NCBI RefSeq assembly: GCF_018449725.1
Contig: NZ_JAAVVC010000019.1
Location: forward strand, 1-64,000
Source of the DNA: Pseudomonas sp. dw_612
GTDB taxonomy: Bacteria > Pseudomonadota > Gammaproteobacteria > Pseudomonadales > Pseudomonadaceae
Direction of reading: 5' to 3'
Length of the DNA stretch: 64,000 nt
Positions 26,529 to 35,022 of this stretch are shown one piece after another (position 1 is the stretch's first letter; each line of letters opens with the position of its first letter). The notes under the pieces are model-generated. The model saw nothing but the letters and a program-made list of their open reading frames with translations, was not told the origin of the DNA and did not search any database. The translations under genes were made by a program, and so were the position numbers.

Positions 26529-26559
26529 CCCCGCCCGGCGGCTAAAACCTCGGGCGGGG
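26529..26559 (+). terminator. Hairpin terminator after hflC
   Basis: CCCCGCCCG and CGGGCGGGG form a perfect 9-bp stem, followed by a weak T stretch, 23 bases after the stop. Confidence 0.7.
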
Positions 26560-26592
26560 TGATCCTTTGGGAAAACGTGTGTATGATGCGGC

Positions 26593-26616
26593 AGCCGGGA
26601 AATTCCCGGCTTTTTT
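26593..26616 (+). terminator. Second hairpin terminator before hisZ
   Basis: AGCCGGGAA-ATTCCCGGCT followed by TTTTTT. A TATGAT hexamer at 26582-26587 lies directly before it, so this could also terminate a very short leader transcript. Nothing recognisable lies between 26617 and 26821. Confidence 0.7.
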
Positions 26617-26821
26617 GCGTCTGCACGTTTGATTGTGCTTTTCAGGCAGGCGTCCGAGTTGAATGACTCGACAGGTTTTTCGAGGAAAGTGATTGGCGAA
26701 GCCGGTTTCAGGCTTTTTGCCACGTCGTCCATGCGCGTGCTTTGCGCATGGACAGGGCATTTTCTGCTTCACTCAAGGCTTGCCCAACGGCTGGCCGCCC
26801 GGATCATAGGGGAATGGCGTA

Positions 26822-28009
26822 ATGGCAACGGTAGACCGCTGGCTGCTGCCAGATGGCATCGAAGAAGTACTGCCACCGGAGGCAGCGCGCATTGAAGTAG
26901 CGCGCCGCCAGGTGTTGGATCTGTTCCAGAGCTGGGGTTACGAGTTTGTCGTGACTCCCCATATCGAGTACCTGGAATCCCTGCTGACCGGCGCGGGCCA
27001 GGACCTGGATCTGCGTACCTTCAAGGTCATCGACCCGCAATCGGGCCGGCAGATGGGTTTCCGTGCCGACATCACACCGCAAGTGGCGCGCATCGATGCG
27101 CACACCCTGCGTCGCGAAGGTCCGAGCCGTCTGTGTTATGCCGGCAGCGTGCTGCATGCTCAGCCGCGGGCCTTGTCGTCTTCCCGTAGCCCGATCCAGT
27201 TGGGCGCCGAGTTGTATGGCGATGCCAGCCCGAGCAGCGACGTCGAAGTCATCAGCCTGATGCTTGCCATGCTGCAACTGGCCGATGTGCCGGACGTGCA
27301 CATGGATCTCGGTCACGTTGGCATCTATCGCGGTCTGGCTCGCGCCGCCGGTTTGTCCGGTGAAGTCGAGCAACAGTTGTTCGATGCATTGCAACGTAAG
27401 GCCATCGACGAGGTCATTACCTTGACCGAAGGCTTGCCTACCGATCTGTCGGGCATGCTGCGAGCGTTGGTCGACTTGTGTGGCGGTCCTGAAGTGTTGA
27501 GCGCTGCCCGTGAGCGTCTGGCCAATGCGCCGGCGCCGGTACTGGCGGCACTGGAAGACTTGCTGGCGATTGCCGACCGGCTGTCCACGCGTTTCCCGGA
27601 ATTACCGCTTTACTTCGATCTGGGCGAGTTGCGCGGCTACCACTACCACACCGGTGTGGTGTTCGCGGTGTTCGTACCGGGTGTTGGCCAGTCCATTGCC
27701 CAGGGCGGTCGTTATGACGACATCGGCGCCGACTTCGGTCGTGCCCGTCCGGCAACCGGCTTCTCCACCGATTTGAAAACCCTGGTGACCCTGGGGCGTG
27801 CTGAGATCGAGTTACCGTCTGGCGGTATCTGGATGCCTGACAGTACGGATGCGGCACTCTGGCAGCAGGTTTGCCAGTTGCGCAGTGAGGGTCAGCGTGT
27901 CGTTCAGGCGTTGCCTGGGCAACCATTGGCCGCCGCCCGTGAAGCGGACTGCGACCGGCAATTGATTCAGCAGAACGGGCTTTGGCAAGTATTGCCGCTG
28001 GCTTCTTGA
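26822..28009 (+). CDS. hisZ: ATP phosphoribosyltransferase regulatory subunit HisZ
   Basis: 395 residues, ATG start with AGGGGAATGGC upstream. A catalytically dead histidyl-tRNA synthetase paralogue that pairs with short-form HisG to start histidine synthesis. Class II motifs are partly kept: motif 2-like RLCYAGSVLHAQ and a later GGRYDDIGADFGRARPATGFS. The anticodon-binding domain is reduced. It precedes purA by 54 bases; hisZ-purA is the common Pseudomonas order. Confidence 0.95.
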   Translation: MATVDRWLLPDGIEEVLPPEAARIEVARRQVLDLFQSWGYEFVVTPHIEYLESLLTGAGQDLDLRTFKVIDPQSGRQMGFRADITPQVARIDAHTLRREGPSRLCYAGSVLHAQPRALSSSRSPIQLGAELYGDASPSSDVEVISLMLAMLQLADVPDVHMDLGHVGIYRGLARAAGLSGEVEQQLFDALQRKAIDEVITLTEGLPTDLSGMLRALVDLCGGPEVLSAARERLANAPAPVLAALEDLLAIADRLSTRFPELPLYFDLGELRGYHYHTGVVFAVFVPGVGQSIAQGGRYDDIGADFGRARPATGFSTDLKTLVTLGRAEIELPSGGIWMPDSTDAALWQQVCQLRSEGQRVVQALPGQPLAAAREADCDRQLIQQNGLWQVLPLAS

Positions 28010-28063
28010 GTTTTCCTGCCGGCGGCTGCCGGCACCAAGTTTGCGCGAATGAGGACAAGTGTT

Positions 28064-29356
28064 ATGGGTAAGAATGTCGTAGTCCTGGGCACCCAATGGG
28101 GTGATGAGGGCAAAGGCAAGATCGTTGATCTGCTGACCGAACATGCTGCCGCCGTAGTGCGCTACCAAGGTGGCCACAACGCGGGTCACACCTTGGTGAT
28201 CGACGGCGAAAAAACCGTTTTGCACCTGATCCCGTCGGGCGTGCTGCGCGAAGGCGTGCAGTGCCTGATCGGCAACGGCGTGGTGGTTGCACCGGACGCT
28301 CTGCTGCGCGAGATCATCAAGCTGGAAGAGAAAGGTGTACCGGTGCGCGAGCGCCTGCGTATCAGCCCTTCCTGCCCGCTGATTCTGTCCTACCACGTAG
28401 CGCTGGACCAGGCGCGTGAAAAGGCCCGTGGCGAGCTGAAGATCGGCACGACCGGTCGCGGTATCGGCCCGGCTTACGAAGATAAAGTTGCCCGTCGCGG
28501 TCTGCGCATCGGTGACCTGTTCCACCGTGAGCGTTTCGCCGCCAAGCTGGGTGAGTTGCTGGACTACCACAACTTCGTCCTGGTCAATTACTACAAAGAG
28601 CCAGCGATCGATTTCCAGAAGACACTCGACGAGTGCATGGAATACGCCGAGCTGCTCAAGCCGATGATGCTCGACGTCACCGCTGAGCTGCACGAGCTGC
28701 GTCGCGCTGGCAAAGACATCATGTTCGAAGGCGCTCAAGGCTCCCTGCTGGACATCGACCACGGCACTTACCCGTACGTCACCAGCTCCAACACCACCGC
28801 GGGCGGCATCGCCACCGGTTCGGGTTTCGGTCCGATGTACCTGGATTACATCCTCGGCATCACCAAGGCCTACACCACTCGCGTCGGTTCGGGTCCGTTC
28901 CCGACTGAGCTGTTCGACGACGTTGGCGCGTTCCTGGCCAAGCGTGGCCACGAGTTTGGCGCTACCACCGGCCGTGCCCGCCGTTGCGGCTGGTTCGATG
29001 CCGTCATCCTGCGTCGCGCTATCGACGTCAACAGCATTTCGGGCCTGTGCCTGACCAAGCTGGACGTGCTGGATGGCCTGGAAACCATCAACATCTGTGT
29101 TGGCTACAAGAACCAGGATGGTGCAGTGATCGACGCACCGACCGACGCCGACAGCTACATCGGCCTCGAGCCCGTGTACGAAGAGATGCCAGGCTGGACC
29201 GAATCCACCGTCGGTGCCAAGACCCTGGAAGAGCTGCCGCAAGCCGCTCGCAACTACATCAAACGTGTTGAAGAGTTGGTCGGTGCGCCGATTGACATTA
29301 TTTCGACGGGCCCGGACCGCAACGAAACCATCGTTCTGCGTCATCCGTTCGCTTAA
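28064..29356 (+). CDS. purA: Adenylosuccinate synthetase
   Basis: 430 residues from the ATG at 28064 (MGKNVVVLGTQWGDEGKGK), the P-loop that opens the family. It joins IMP and aspartate with GTP in AMP synthesis. Other signatures are GTTGRGIGPAYEDKVARRG (catalytic/IMP loop), GAQGSLLDIDHGTYPYVTSSN and STGPDRNETI at the C-terminus. Strong terminator after the stop. Confidence 0.98.
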   Translation: MGKNVVVLGTQWGDEGKGKIVDLLTEHAAAVVRYQGGHNAGHTLVIDGEKTVLHLIPSGVLREGVQCLIGNGVVVAPDALLREIIKLEEKGVPVRERLRISPSCPLILSYHVALDQAREKARGELKIGTTGRGIGPAYEDKVARRGLRIGDLFHRERFAAKLGELLDYHNFVLVNYYKEPAIDFQKTLDECMEYAELLKPMMLDVTAELHELRRAGKDIMFEGAQGSLLDIDHGTYPYVTSSNTTAGGIATGSGFGPMYLDYILGITKAYTTRVGSGPFPTELFDDVGAFLAKRGHEFGATTGRARRCGWFDAVILRRAIDVNSISGLCLTKLDVLDGLETINICVGYKNQDGAVIDAPTDADSYIGLEPVYEEMPGWTESTVGAKTLEELPQAARNYIKRVEELVGAPIDIISTGPDRNETIVLRHPFA

Positions 29357-29377
29357 TAAGTCGTTGATGTAAAACAC

Positions 29378-29404
29378 AAAGGCCCCTTAATCGGGGCCTT
29401 TGTC
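29378..29404 (+). terminator. Rho-independent terminator of purA
   Basis: AAAGGCCCC-ttaatc-GGGGCCTTTG, 22 bases after the stop codon. Confidence 0.9.
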
Positions 29405-29419
29405 GTTTATGCCTGTTGG

Positions 29420-29436
29420 ACGGCACGACCCTTGCT
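29420..29436 (+). promoter_or_regulatory. Sigma-54 promoter of the chemoreceptor gene
   Basis: aCGGCACGacccTTGCT: GG at 29422-29423 and GC at 29434-29435, exactly 10 bases apart, otherwise matching TGGCACG-N4-TTGCW except the first T. Start of transcription would be near 29447. Confidence 0.75.
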
Positions 29437-29495
29437 GTGATTATCCCTTCTGGCGTGCCATCAATTTAATGGCGTCAAAGCAGAGGGATAATCCC

Positions 29496-31430
29496 GTGTC
29501 AGCCATTCTCTCACTGTTACAAAGCCGTCTATTGCGGCCCGTGTTCGTTACCCTTGGTATCGCCCTTTTGGTGCAAGTGCTGGTGGCCGTCGCCCTGACC
29601 CGGAGCACCGTCACGGCGCTCGAAGCCGATCTAGGCGTGCGCCTGGGTGCTGATAGTCAAAAACTCTCCGGTGAACTGGAGCAGGCGGGGCGTGAAGTTA
29701 CGTCGAGCCTGGACGCCTTGTCCACCAATACCCGTCAGCGACTCACCGCCGGCCTGTCTTCGCGTCTGAAGGATGAGCAGGCGCAATTGCGTGGGACATT
29801 GGAAAAAGACTTGAAGGACTCCGCCAATGATATGGCGCAGCTTCTGGCCTCGGTCGCACCTCGCGCGATGTGGGACAGCGACGTTCCAACCCTGTCCGAA
29901 TTCGCCCGTCGGGCCCAGCGCAATCCGAACGTGTTGTTCGTGATCTACGACGACGCCACCGGCCAGCACCTGACGCGCTATTTGAATCGCGAGAACCCGA
30001 TCAACAAAGCGCTGCTGGAAAAAGGCCAGGGCGAGCGCGCATTGGACAAAGTGCTGGATGCAGCGAAGAACGATCCATCGGTCTACTACCTCGAAGCCTC
30101 GATCAGCCCCAATGGCGTGGAAATCGGCAAGGTCTTGATGGGCGTCTCTACCGCTTCGGTGGAAGTCGATCTGGCGGCCCTGGACAAGCGCTTCACCGCG
30201 CTGATCGCCAGCAGTGATCAGCTGGTCGGCGACAGCCTCAAAGGCGCGGCGGCGGATAGCGCGGCAGCGATGGGCGCGCGTCTGAAGTCGGCGCAGTCCA
30301 CGGCGTCTGAGATGCAGGCCAACACCACCAGCACCGTGCAGCAAGCGGCGGGCACGTTGCGCTGGCGCATCGGCATGGGGCTGGCGGTGGTCGGCTTCGG
30401 CGTGTTGCTGCTGCTGGCCGTGGTGCTGGGGCGTCGCGTGGTCAATCGCCTGAAAATGCTGATTGCGGCGATGGATGATCTGGCGGCGGGTGAGGGTGAC
30501 CTGACCAAGCGTGTGCAGATCAGCAGCAAGGACGAAATCGGCGACATGGCCTCGGCGGTCAATCGCTTTGTGGATAAGTTGCAGCCGATCGTGCGTGAAG
30601 CGGGCGACGTGGCCCAGCGCACCGGCGTGGAAATCGGCGCCATGACGCTGCGCAATGCCGGGGCCGATGCGGCGGCGGGCATGCAGCGTGACGAAGTGGC
30701 CGAGAGCTTGCGTGCATTGTCGCAAATGGCGGACGAGGCGCAGTCGGAAAGCCATGCGATGCAAGCCGCGTTGCAGCAAGTGGTGGATATCCGTCAGGCC
30801 ACCGACGAAAACACCCGGACCTCAGCGAAAGTCGGCAGCCTGATCGAGGCGTTGGCCGGACAGGTCGACACCGGGGCGAAAGTCATCGAGCGTCTGGCGC
30901 AACAAAGTGAACAGATTGAAGTGGTGCTGACGGTGATTCACGGGATCGCCGAGCAAACCAACCTGCTGGCGCTGAACGCCGCCATCGAAGCCGCGCGGGC
31001 CGGTGAGACCGGTCGCGGGTTTGCTGTGGTGGCTGATGAAGTTCGGGCGTTGGCAAGCAAGACGCAAAGTTCTACCGGCGACATCCAGGCGCATATCGTG
31101 GCGTTGCAACAAGGCGCGCGCGAGGCGGTCGCGGCGATTGGGCAGGCCGGGCGCCAGGCCAGCGAAGGTTTGCTGGTGTTGCGTGACAGTGCGCGGTTGC
31201 AGCAATCGGTGCAGGCATCGGTCGAGCAGGTGCATGCGGCGATTGGTCTGGCGACACAAGCTGCGGCGCATCAGGCGCAAGGCGCACAAGCGGTGCGTGG
31301 TCGGGTTGAGACGATTCATGCGCAGGCCGAGAAAGCGGCTCAGGCGGTGGTGGAAACCACGGCCAGTGGCAAGGTGCTGGATGGGTTGGCGGCGCAGTTG
31401 AAGGCGAGTCTGGGGCAGTTCAGGGCTTAG
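29496..31430 (+). CDS. Methyl-accepting chemotaxis protein
   Basis: 644 residues from the GTG at 29496, chosen because AGAGGG lies 8 bases upstream. An ATG at 29469 would add nine residues but has no ribosome site. TM1 about 14-33, a large periplasmic sensor (34-288), TM2 about 292-313, HAMP (LKMLIAAMDDLAAGEGDLTKRV) and a signalling tip near 485-530 with EQTNLLALNAAIEAARAGE and GFAVVADEVRALA. The sensor is probably a Cache-type fold with the VLFVIYDDATGQHL strand, but the ligand cannot be read off. The upstream sigma-54 promoter suggests expression tied to nitrogen or another RpoN signal. Confidence 0.93.
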   Translation: MSAILSLLQSRLLRPVFVTLGIALLVQVLVAVALTRSTVTALEADLGVRLGADSQKLSGELEQAGREVTSSLDALSTNTRQRLTAGLSSRLKDEQAQLRGTLEKDLKDSANDMAQLLASVAPRAMWDSDVPTLSEFARRAQRNPNVLFVIYDDATGQHLTRYLNRENPINKALLEKGQGERALDKVLDAAKNDPSVYYLEASISPNGVEIGKVLMGVSTASVEVDLAALDKRFTALIASSDQLVGDSLKGAAADSAAAMGARLKSAQSTASEMQANTTSTVQQAAGTLRWRIGMGLAVVGFGVLLLLAVVLGRRVVNRLKMLIAAMDDLAAGEGDLTKRVQISSKDEIGDMASAVNRFVDKLQPIVREAGDVAQRTGVEIGAMTLRNAGADAAAGMQRDEVAESLRALSQMADEAQSESHAMQAALQQVVDIRQATDENTRTSAKVGSLIEALAGQVDTGAKVIERLAQQSEQIEVVLTVIHGIAEQTNLLALNAAIEAARAGETGRGFAVVADEVRALASKTQSSTGDIQAHIVALQQGAREAVAAIGQAGRQASEGLLVLRDSARLQQSVQASVEQVHAAIGLATQAAAHQAQGAQAVRGRVETIHAQAEKAAQAVVETTASGKVLDGLAAQLKASLGQFRA

Positions 31431-31445
31431 GCCTTTTTTAAGATC

Positions 31446-31523
31446 AAAAGATCGCAGCCTTCGGCAGCTCTTACACGGGAATATGCGTTTTCCTGTAGGA
31501 GCTGCCGAAGGCTGCGATCTTTT
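31446..31523. repeat. REP-type palindrome between convergent genes
   Basis: 30-bp arms (31446-31475 and 31494-31523) with one mismatch, same family as 3478-3554. It lies between the chemoreceptor and the iron permease gene and may serve as terminator for both. Confidence 0.9.
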
Positions 31524-31529
31524 TGCTTT

Positions 31530-33095
31530 TCAACGGCTCAAATACATCCGGGTTGTTAACAGGTACACCGGCAACCCCGACACCAAAATCAACAACGCCG
31601 CATAAGGCGCCGCCGCCGCAAACTCCACGTTCGCGGTATGCGCCCAGACTTCCGTCGCCAACGTATTCAGCCCGGTCGGGCTCAACAGCAGCGTCGCCGT
31701 CAATTCCTTCATCGCATCCAGAAACACCAACGCAAACGCCGCGCCGAGTGCGGGGAAGATAATCGGCAGCGTCACCCGGCAAAACGCACTGAACGACGAC
31801 GCGCCCAGCGTGCGAGCGGCTTCTTCCAGCTGCGGCGCAGCCTTGTTCAATGCCGTACGAATCGGCGCCTGAGCCAGCGGCAGGAACAGCAGGGCATAAG
31901 CGATCAGCAGCAACATCGGCGTCTGGTACAGCGCCGGCACATAGTGCAGGGCGAAATACACCAGGGTCAACGCAATCACCAGGCCTGGCAGCGCGTGCAG
32001 CAGATACGGCAAGCGTTCGGCCCATATCGCCAGTTGGCCTTTGTAACGCACCACCAGCAAGCCCACCGGCACCGCCAACACCAGGCACAACGCCGCGCCA
32101 CCTAGCGACAGCGCCAGGGACGACAGCAAGGCCTCGCTGATCGCCGCTATCGGGAAGGCCGCCGATGAGCCGACCGCCAGCCAATACGCGAGCATGCCCA
32201 GCGGAATGCCGCTGCCGATGATTGCCAGCACCAGGCAATAAACCTGTCCGGCGGCGGCCCAAGGTCCGAGGCGAGCCTGTTCCGCATGCCGCGCTGCGCC
32301 CTGGCCGGTGCGCACGTGTCGGCCCTTGCCGCGAACCCGCAGCTCCAGCCACAGCAATACCAGACACAACGCCAGCAGCACCGCCGACAGCATCGCCGCA
32401 TTGGCGTTGCTGAATTCCAGTTCGAACTGCTGATAGATCGCCGTGGTGAACGTTTGCAGGCCGATGATCGACAGCGCGCCGAACTCCACCAGCATATGCA
32501 GCGCAATCAGCAACGAGCCAGCGAGCAAGGATGGCCAAAGCAACGGCAAGGTAATCCTGAAAAACACGCCCCAGCGATTCTGCCCCAGGGTGCGGGCGGA
32601 CTCTTCCAAGGAAGGATCAAGATTACGCAGGGTCGCCGCCACCGGCAGAAACACCAGCGGATATTTCGACAGGGTCATTACCAGAATCGCCCCGCCCAAA
32701 CCTTCGAAATGCGCGCTGAGGGACACCCAGGTGAAGCTGCTGACGAACGCCGGCACGGCGAACGGCAAGCACAGGATCACGCCCCACAGCCGACGTCCCT
32801 TCAGATTGCTGCGCTCCAGCAGCCAGGCCAGCGATAGGCCGATCACGCCGCAGGCCAGCGTCACGCCAACCATCAGCGACAGCGTATTGCGCAGCAGGCC
32901 AAACACGTACGGCCGCCATAGCAGATGCAATGCTTCCGCCCAGCCAGCCTGCCAGGTCTTGACCCCGACATACGCCAGCGGCAACAGGCTGAGCATCACG
33001 AGCAATAACACTGGCAGCAACAACCAGATCGATGGCCGTTTGCGCCGTGGCACGTAACCCCTGCGCGAGGCAGGGGCGGATAGCGATGCGCTCAT
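31530..33095 (-). CDS. fbpB: Ferric iron ABC transporter permease (FbpB/HitB type)
   Basis: 521 residues, about 12 hydrophobic helices. It is a tandem fusion of two BPD_transp_1 units, each with the permease EAA-type loop (EESARTLGQNRWGVFFRITLP near 160-180, EEAARTLGASSFSAFCRVTLP near 430-450). This duplicated form is typical of Fbp/Sfu/Hit ferric permeases. Its start overlaps the stop of fbpA by one base (TGATG). No ATPase gene follows in the window, so the ATP-binding subunit must come from elsewhere. Confidence 0.92.
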   Translation of the reverse strand: MSASLSAPASRRGYVPRRKRPSIWLLLPVLLLVMLSLLPLAYVGVKTWQAGWAEALHLLWRPYVFGLLRNTLSLMVGVTLACGVIGLSLAWLLERSNLKGRRLWGVILCLPFAVPAFVSSFTWVSLSAHFEGLGGAILVMTLSKYPLVFLPVAATLRNLDPSLEESARTLGQNRWGVFFRITLPLLWPSLLAGSLLIALHMLVEFGALSIIGLQTFTTAIYQQFELEFSNANAAMLSAVLLALCLVLLWLELRVRGKGRHVRTGQGAARHAEQARLGPWAAAGQVYCLVLAIIGSGIPLGMLAYWLAVGSSAAFPIAAISEALLSSLALSLGGAALCLVLAVPVGLLVVRYKGQLAIWAERLPYLLHALPGLVIALTLVYFALHYVPALYQTPMLLLIAYALLFLPLAQAPIRTALNKAAPQLEEAARTLGASSFSAFCRVTLPIIFPALGAAFALVFLDAMKELTATLLLSPTGLNTLATEVWAHTANVEFAAAAPYAALLILVSGLPVYLLTTRMYLSR

Positions 33096-34105
33096 CAGTT
33101 CAAGCCAACGTCACGTTCCAGGTCCAGGGCTTCTTCGGCATTGCCGAGGTCGGCTGGCGTGACTTTCGGTGCTTCAAGTTCGCTGAACGGCTTGAGCCCG
33201 CGATCCGATTCCATGCCTTTGTGCAGCGGGTATTCGGCGGTGGTTTGGGTGATCACGCGCTGGCCATCTTCGCTGGCCATGTAGGCGAGCAATTGCTGGG
33301 CTTCTTTTGGATGTTTGCTGGATTTCAGCACGGCGGCGCTGGAAACGGTGATCAGTCCGCCGACGTCGCCGCCGGTGAAGTAATGCAGTTTCGAGTCGAG
33401 CTGGCCTTTTTCACGCTGCAAGGCGAACCAGTAATAGTTGTTCACCAGCACAGTAGCGACTTCGTCGTTTTCCACGGCTTTCAGCGCAACCATGTTGTTG
33501 CTGTAGACCTTGCCGAAAGCGCGCAGGCCGGTCAGCCATTCTTCGGCTGCGTCCATGCCGTGGGTCTTGATGATCGCCACGGCCTGTTCCTGGAACGCGC
33601 CGCTGGTCGGCACGAAACCGACCTTGCCTTGCCATTTCGGATCGGAAAATTCCATGACCGATTTGGGCAGGTCTTTTTCGTCGACCAGTTTCGGGTTGAA
33701 GGCAACCACGCGGACCCGTGCGGTAACGCCGATCCAAGTGCCGTTGCCGGCCACATAATCTTTCGGCAGGACGGCGAGGGTGGCGGCGTCGGTCTGCGCC
33801 AGCAAGCCTTGTTCGCCGAGTTTGTTCAGTGGCGGCGACTCTTCGGTGTAGATCACGTCGGCGGGGGAGCGGTCGCCTTCTTCGACGACCTGGCTGGCCA
33901 GCTGATTGCTGCTGCCCTTGCGCACGTTGACGTGGATTCCGGTCTTGGCTTCGAAGGCTTTGGCGACGGCGTCGCCGACTTCTTTGTGCTGGCCGTTATA
34001 GAGTGTCAGGGAAACCGGGTCGGCGGCTTGGGTGAGGGGAGTGGCGAGGGCCAGGCCGAGCAGGGTAAAGGTCAGGCCTCGGCGCAGGGTATTTCGAAAC
34101 ATCAT
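33095..34105 (-). CDS. fbpA: Ferric iron ABC transporter substrate-binding protein (FbpA/HitA type)
   Basis: 336 residues with an N-terminal signal peptide (MMFRNTLRRGLTFTLLGLALA, cleavage after TQA near residue 27). Periplasmic iron-binding fold: VSLTLYNGQHKEVGDAV, then IYTEESPPLN, ARVRVVAFNP and VNNYYWF near residue 225, where the paired Tyr ligands of FbpA sit. First gene of a two-gene operon with the permease. A possible Fur operator lies about 38 bases upstream. Iron as substrate is inferred from the family. Confidence 0.92.
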   Translation of the reverse strand: MMFRNTLRRGLTFTLLGLALATPLTQAADPVSLTLYNGQHKEVGDAVAKAFEAKTGIHVNVRKGSSNQLASQVVEEGDRSPADVIYTEESPPLNKLGEQGLLAQTDAATLAVLPKDYVAGNGTWIGVTARVRVVAFNPKLVDEKDLPKSVMEFSDPKWQGKVGFVPTSGAFQEQAVAIIKTHGMDAAEEWLTGLRAFGKVYSNNMVALKAVENDEVATVLVNNYYWFALQREKGQLDSKLHYFTGGDVGGLITVSSAAVLKSSKHPKEAQQLLAYMASEDGQRVITQTTAEYPLHKGMESDRGLKPFSELEAPKVTPADLGNAEEALDLERDVGLN

Positions 34106-34142
34106 TCGCAGGGTTCCTCACTGTCGCATTGCAAAAACTTGC

Positions 34143-34164
34143 AACAATGATAAACGATATTGTT
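34143..34164 (-). promoter_or_regulatory. Possible Fur operator of fbpAB
   Basis: AACAAT (34143-34148) and ATTGTT (34159-34164) are inverted around gataaacgat. It is AT-rich in a GC-rich region and resembles a degenerate Fur box (GATAATGATAATCATTATC), with roughly half the positions matching. Confidence 0.35.
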
Positions 34165-34219
34165 TCTCAAGTGCGCCTTGCGGGGCTGGCGAGGCATTGC
34201 TAGAGGGGGAGCGGGCCTT

Positions 34220-34352
34220 TGTAGCAGCTGGCGAAGCCTGCGTTCGGCTGCGCAGCAGTCGCGAGATCATAGAATGCGGTCATTCAGGAGAATCTGGCGC
34301 GCAGGTTTTACGACTGCTGCGCAGCCGAACGCAGGCTTCGCCAGCTGCTACA
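34220..34352. repeat. Long perfect inverted repeat, 42-bp arms
   Basis: Arms 34220-34261 and 34311-34352 are perfect reverse complements around a 49-base centre. The arm begins tgtagcagctggcgaagcct. It shares only the outer tgtag...ctaca look with the other REP families. The rest of the 34106-34456 gap holds the Fur-like site and a terminator only. Confidence 0.93.
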
Positions 34353-34400
34353 GGAGGGGTGTGGCTTGTGCAGTTCAGGGTTTTTGAAAGCCAGAAACGC

Positions 34401-34424
34401 AAAAACCCGCTTTCGCGGGTTTTT
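34401..34424 (-). terminator. Terminator of tRNA-Leu copy 1
   Basis: AAAAACCCGC-tttc-GCGGGTTTTT, symmetrical, 32 bases downstream of the tRNA on the minus strand. Confidence 0.85.
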
Positions 34425-34456
34425 GTGAAATTCCAGATCGACTCTGAAATTTGAAT

Positions 34457-34543
34457 TGGTGCCCAGAAGAAGACTCGAACTTCCACGACCTTGCGGTCAC
34501 CAGCACCTGAAGCTGGCGTGTCTACCAATTTCACCATCTGGGC
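34457..34543 (-). tRNA. tRNA-Leu (CAG), copy 1
   Basis: 87 nt including an encoded CCA (34457-34459 on the complement). Acceptor GCCCAGA pairs with TCTGGGC. The anticodon loop TTCAGGT gives anticodon CAG (complement of 34507-34509), reading CUG. There is a long class II variable arm (gtgacc-gcaa-ggtcgtg) and the TTCGAGT T-loop. Own promoter and terminator. Confidence 0.97.
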
Positions 34544-34578
34544 AGTATCAGCAACGTTGCCGCTGTTGATGTGGCGCA

Positions 34579-34607
34579 CTATACGGAGAGCTTCTAAATC
34601 TGTAAAC
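34579..34607 (-). promoter_or_regulatory. Promoter of tRNA-Leu copy 1
   Basis: On the minus strand TTTACA (34607-34602), 17 bases, TATAGT (34584-34579), about 36 bases before the tRNA 5' end. Confidence 0.8.
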
Positions 34608-34645
34608 CCCTGATTTGGTTTTAATAAATCAGAAGCGCTGAATGC

Positions 34646-34670
34646 AAAAAACCCGCTTTCGCGGGTTTTT
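34646..34670 (-). terminator. Terminator of tRNA-Leu copy 2
   Basis: AAAAAACCCGC-tttc-GCGGGTTTTT, the same hairpin as at 34401-34424, between the two tRNA units. Confidence 0.85.
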
Positions 34671-34709
34671 GTGTGAGCCTTGAAATTGATCTAATCTCAA
34701 GCTCGAAAT

Positions 34710-34796
34710 TGGTGCCCAGAAGAAGACTCGAACTTCCACGACCTTGCGGTCACCAGCACCTGAAGCTGGCGTGTCTACCAATTTCACCATCTGGGC
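34710..34796 (-). tRNA. tRNA-Leu (CAG), copy 2
   Basis: Identical in sequence to the copy at 34457-34543, offset exactly 253 bp. Anticodon CAG is the complement of 34760-34762. Encoded CCA. It lies upstream of, and divergent from, rnr. Confidence 0.97.
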
Positions 34797-34832
34797 AGTA
34801 TCGGCAACGCTAGTGCGTCGTCGATGGCGCGC

Positions 34833-34862
34833 ACTATACGGAGCGTCTTTTTAACTGTAAAC
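34833..34862 (-). promoter_or_regulatory. Promoter of tRNA-Leu copy 2
   Basis: On the minus strand TTTACA (34862-34857), 18 bases, TATAGT (34838-34833), the same hexamers as copy 1. Confidence 0.8.
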
Positions 34863-35022
34863 CCCTGCCACCAAAAAAACCTGGAAAATTTCCCCAGTGG
34901 CATTTAAATCAGCTTCGCGATGTCGATAAAGGGCTTTAGATGGGCTCTCATAGCCTGAAATTTCCCGTTTCATTACGCCTATGCCAAACTAACCCGCATA
35001 TAGACAAGGTGAAAACTCTCTA

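Noticed and set aside
26617..26821. Small gene (DUF2065 type) between hflC and hisZ
   Set aside because: No open frame there encodes the expected short membrane protein; only hairpins and unassigned sequence are seen.
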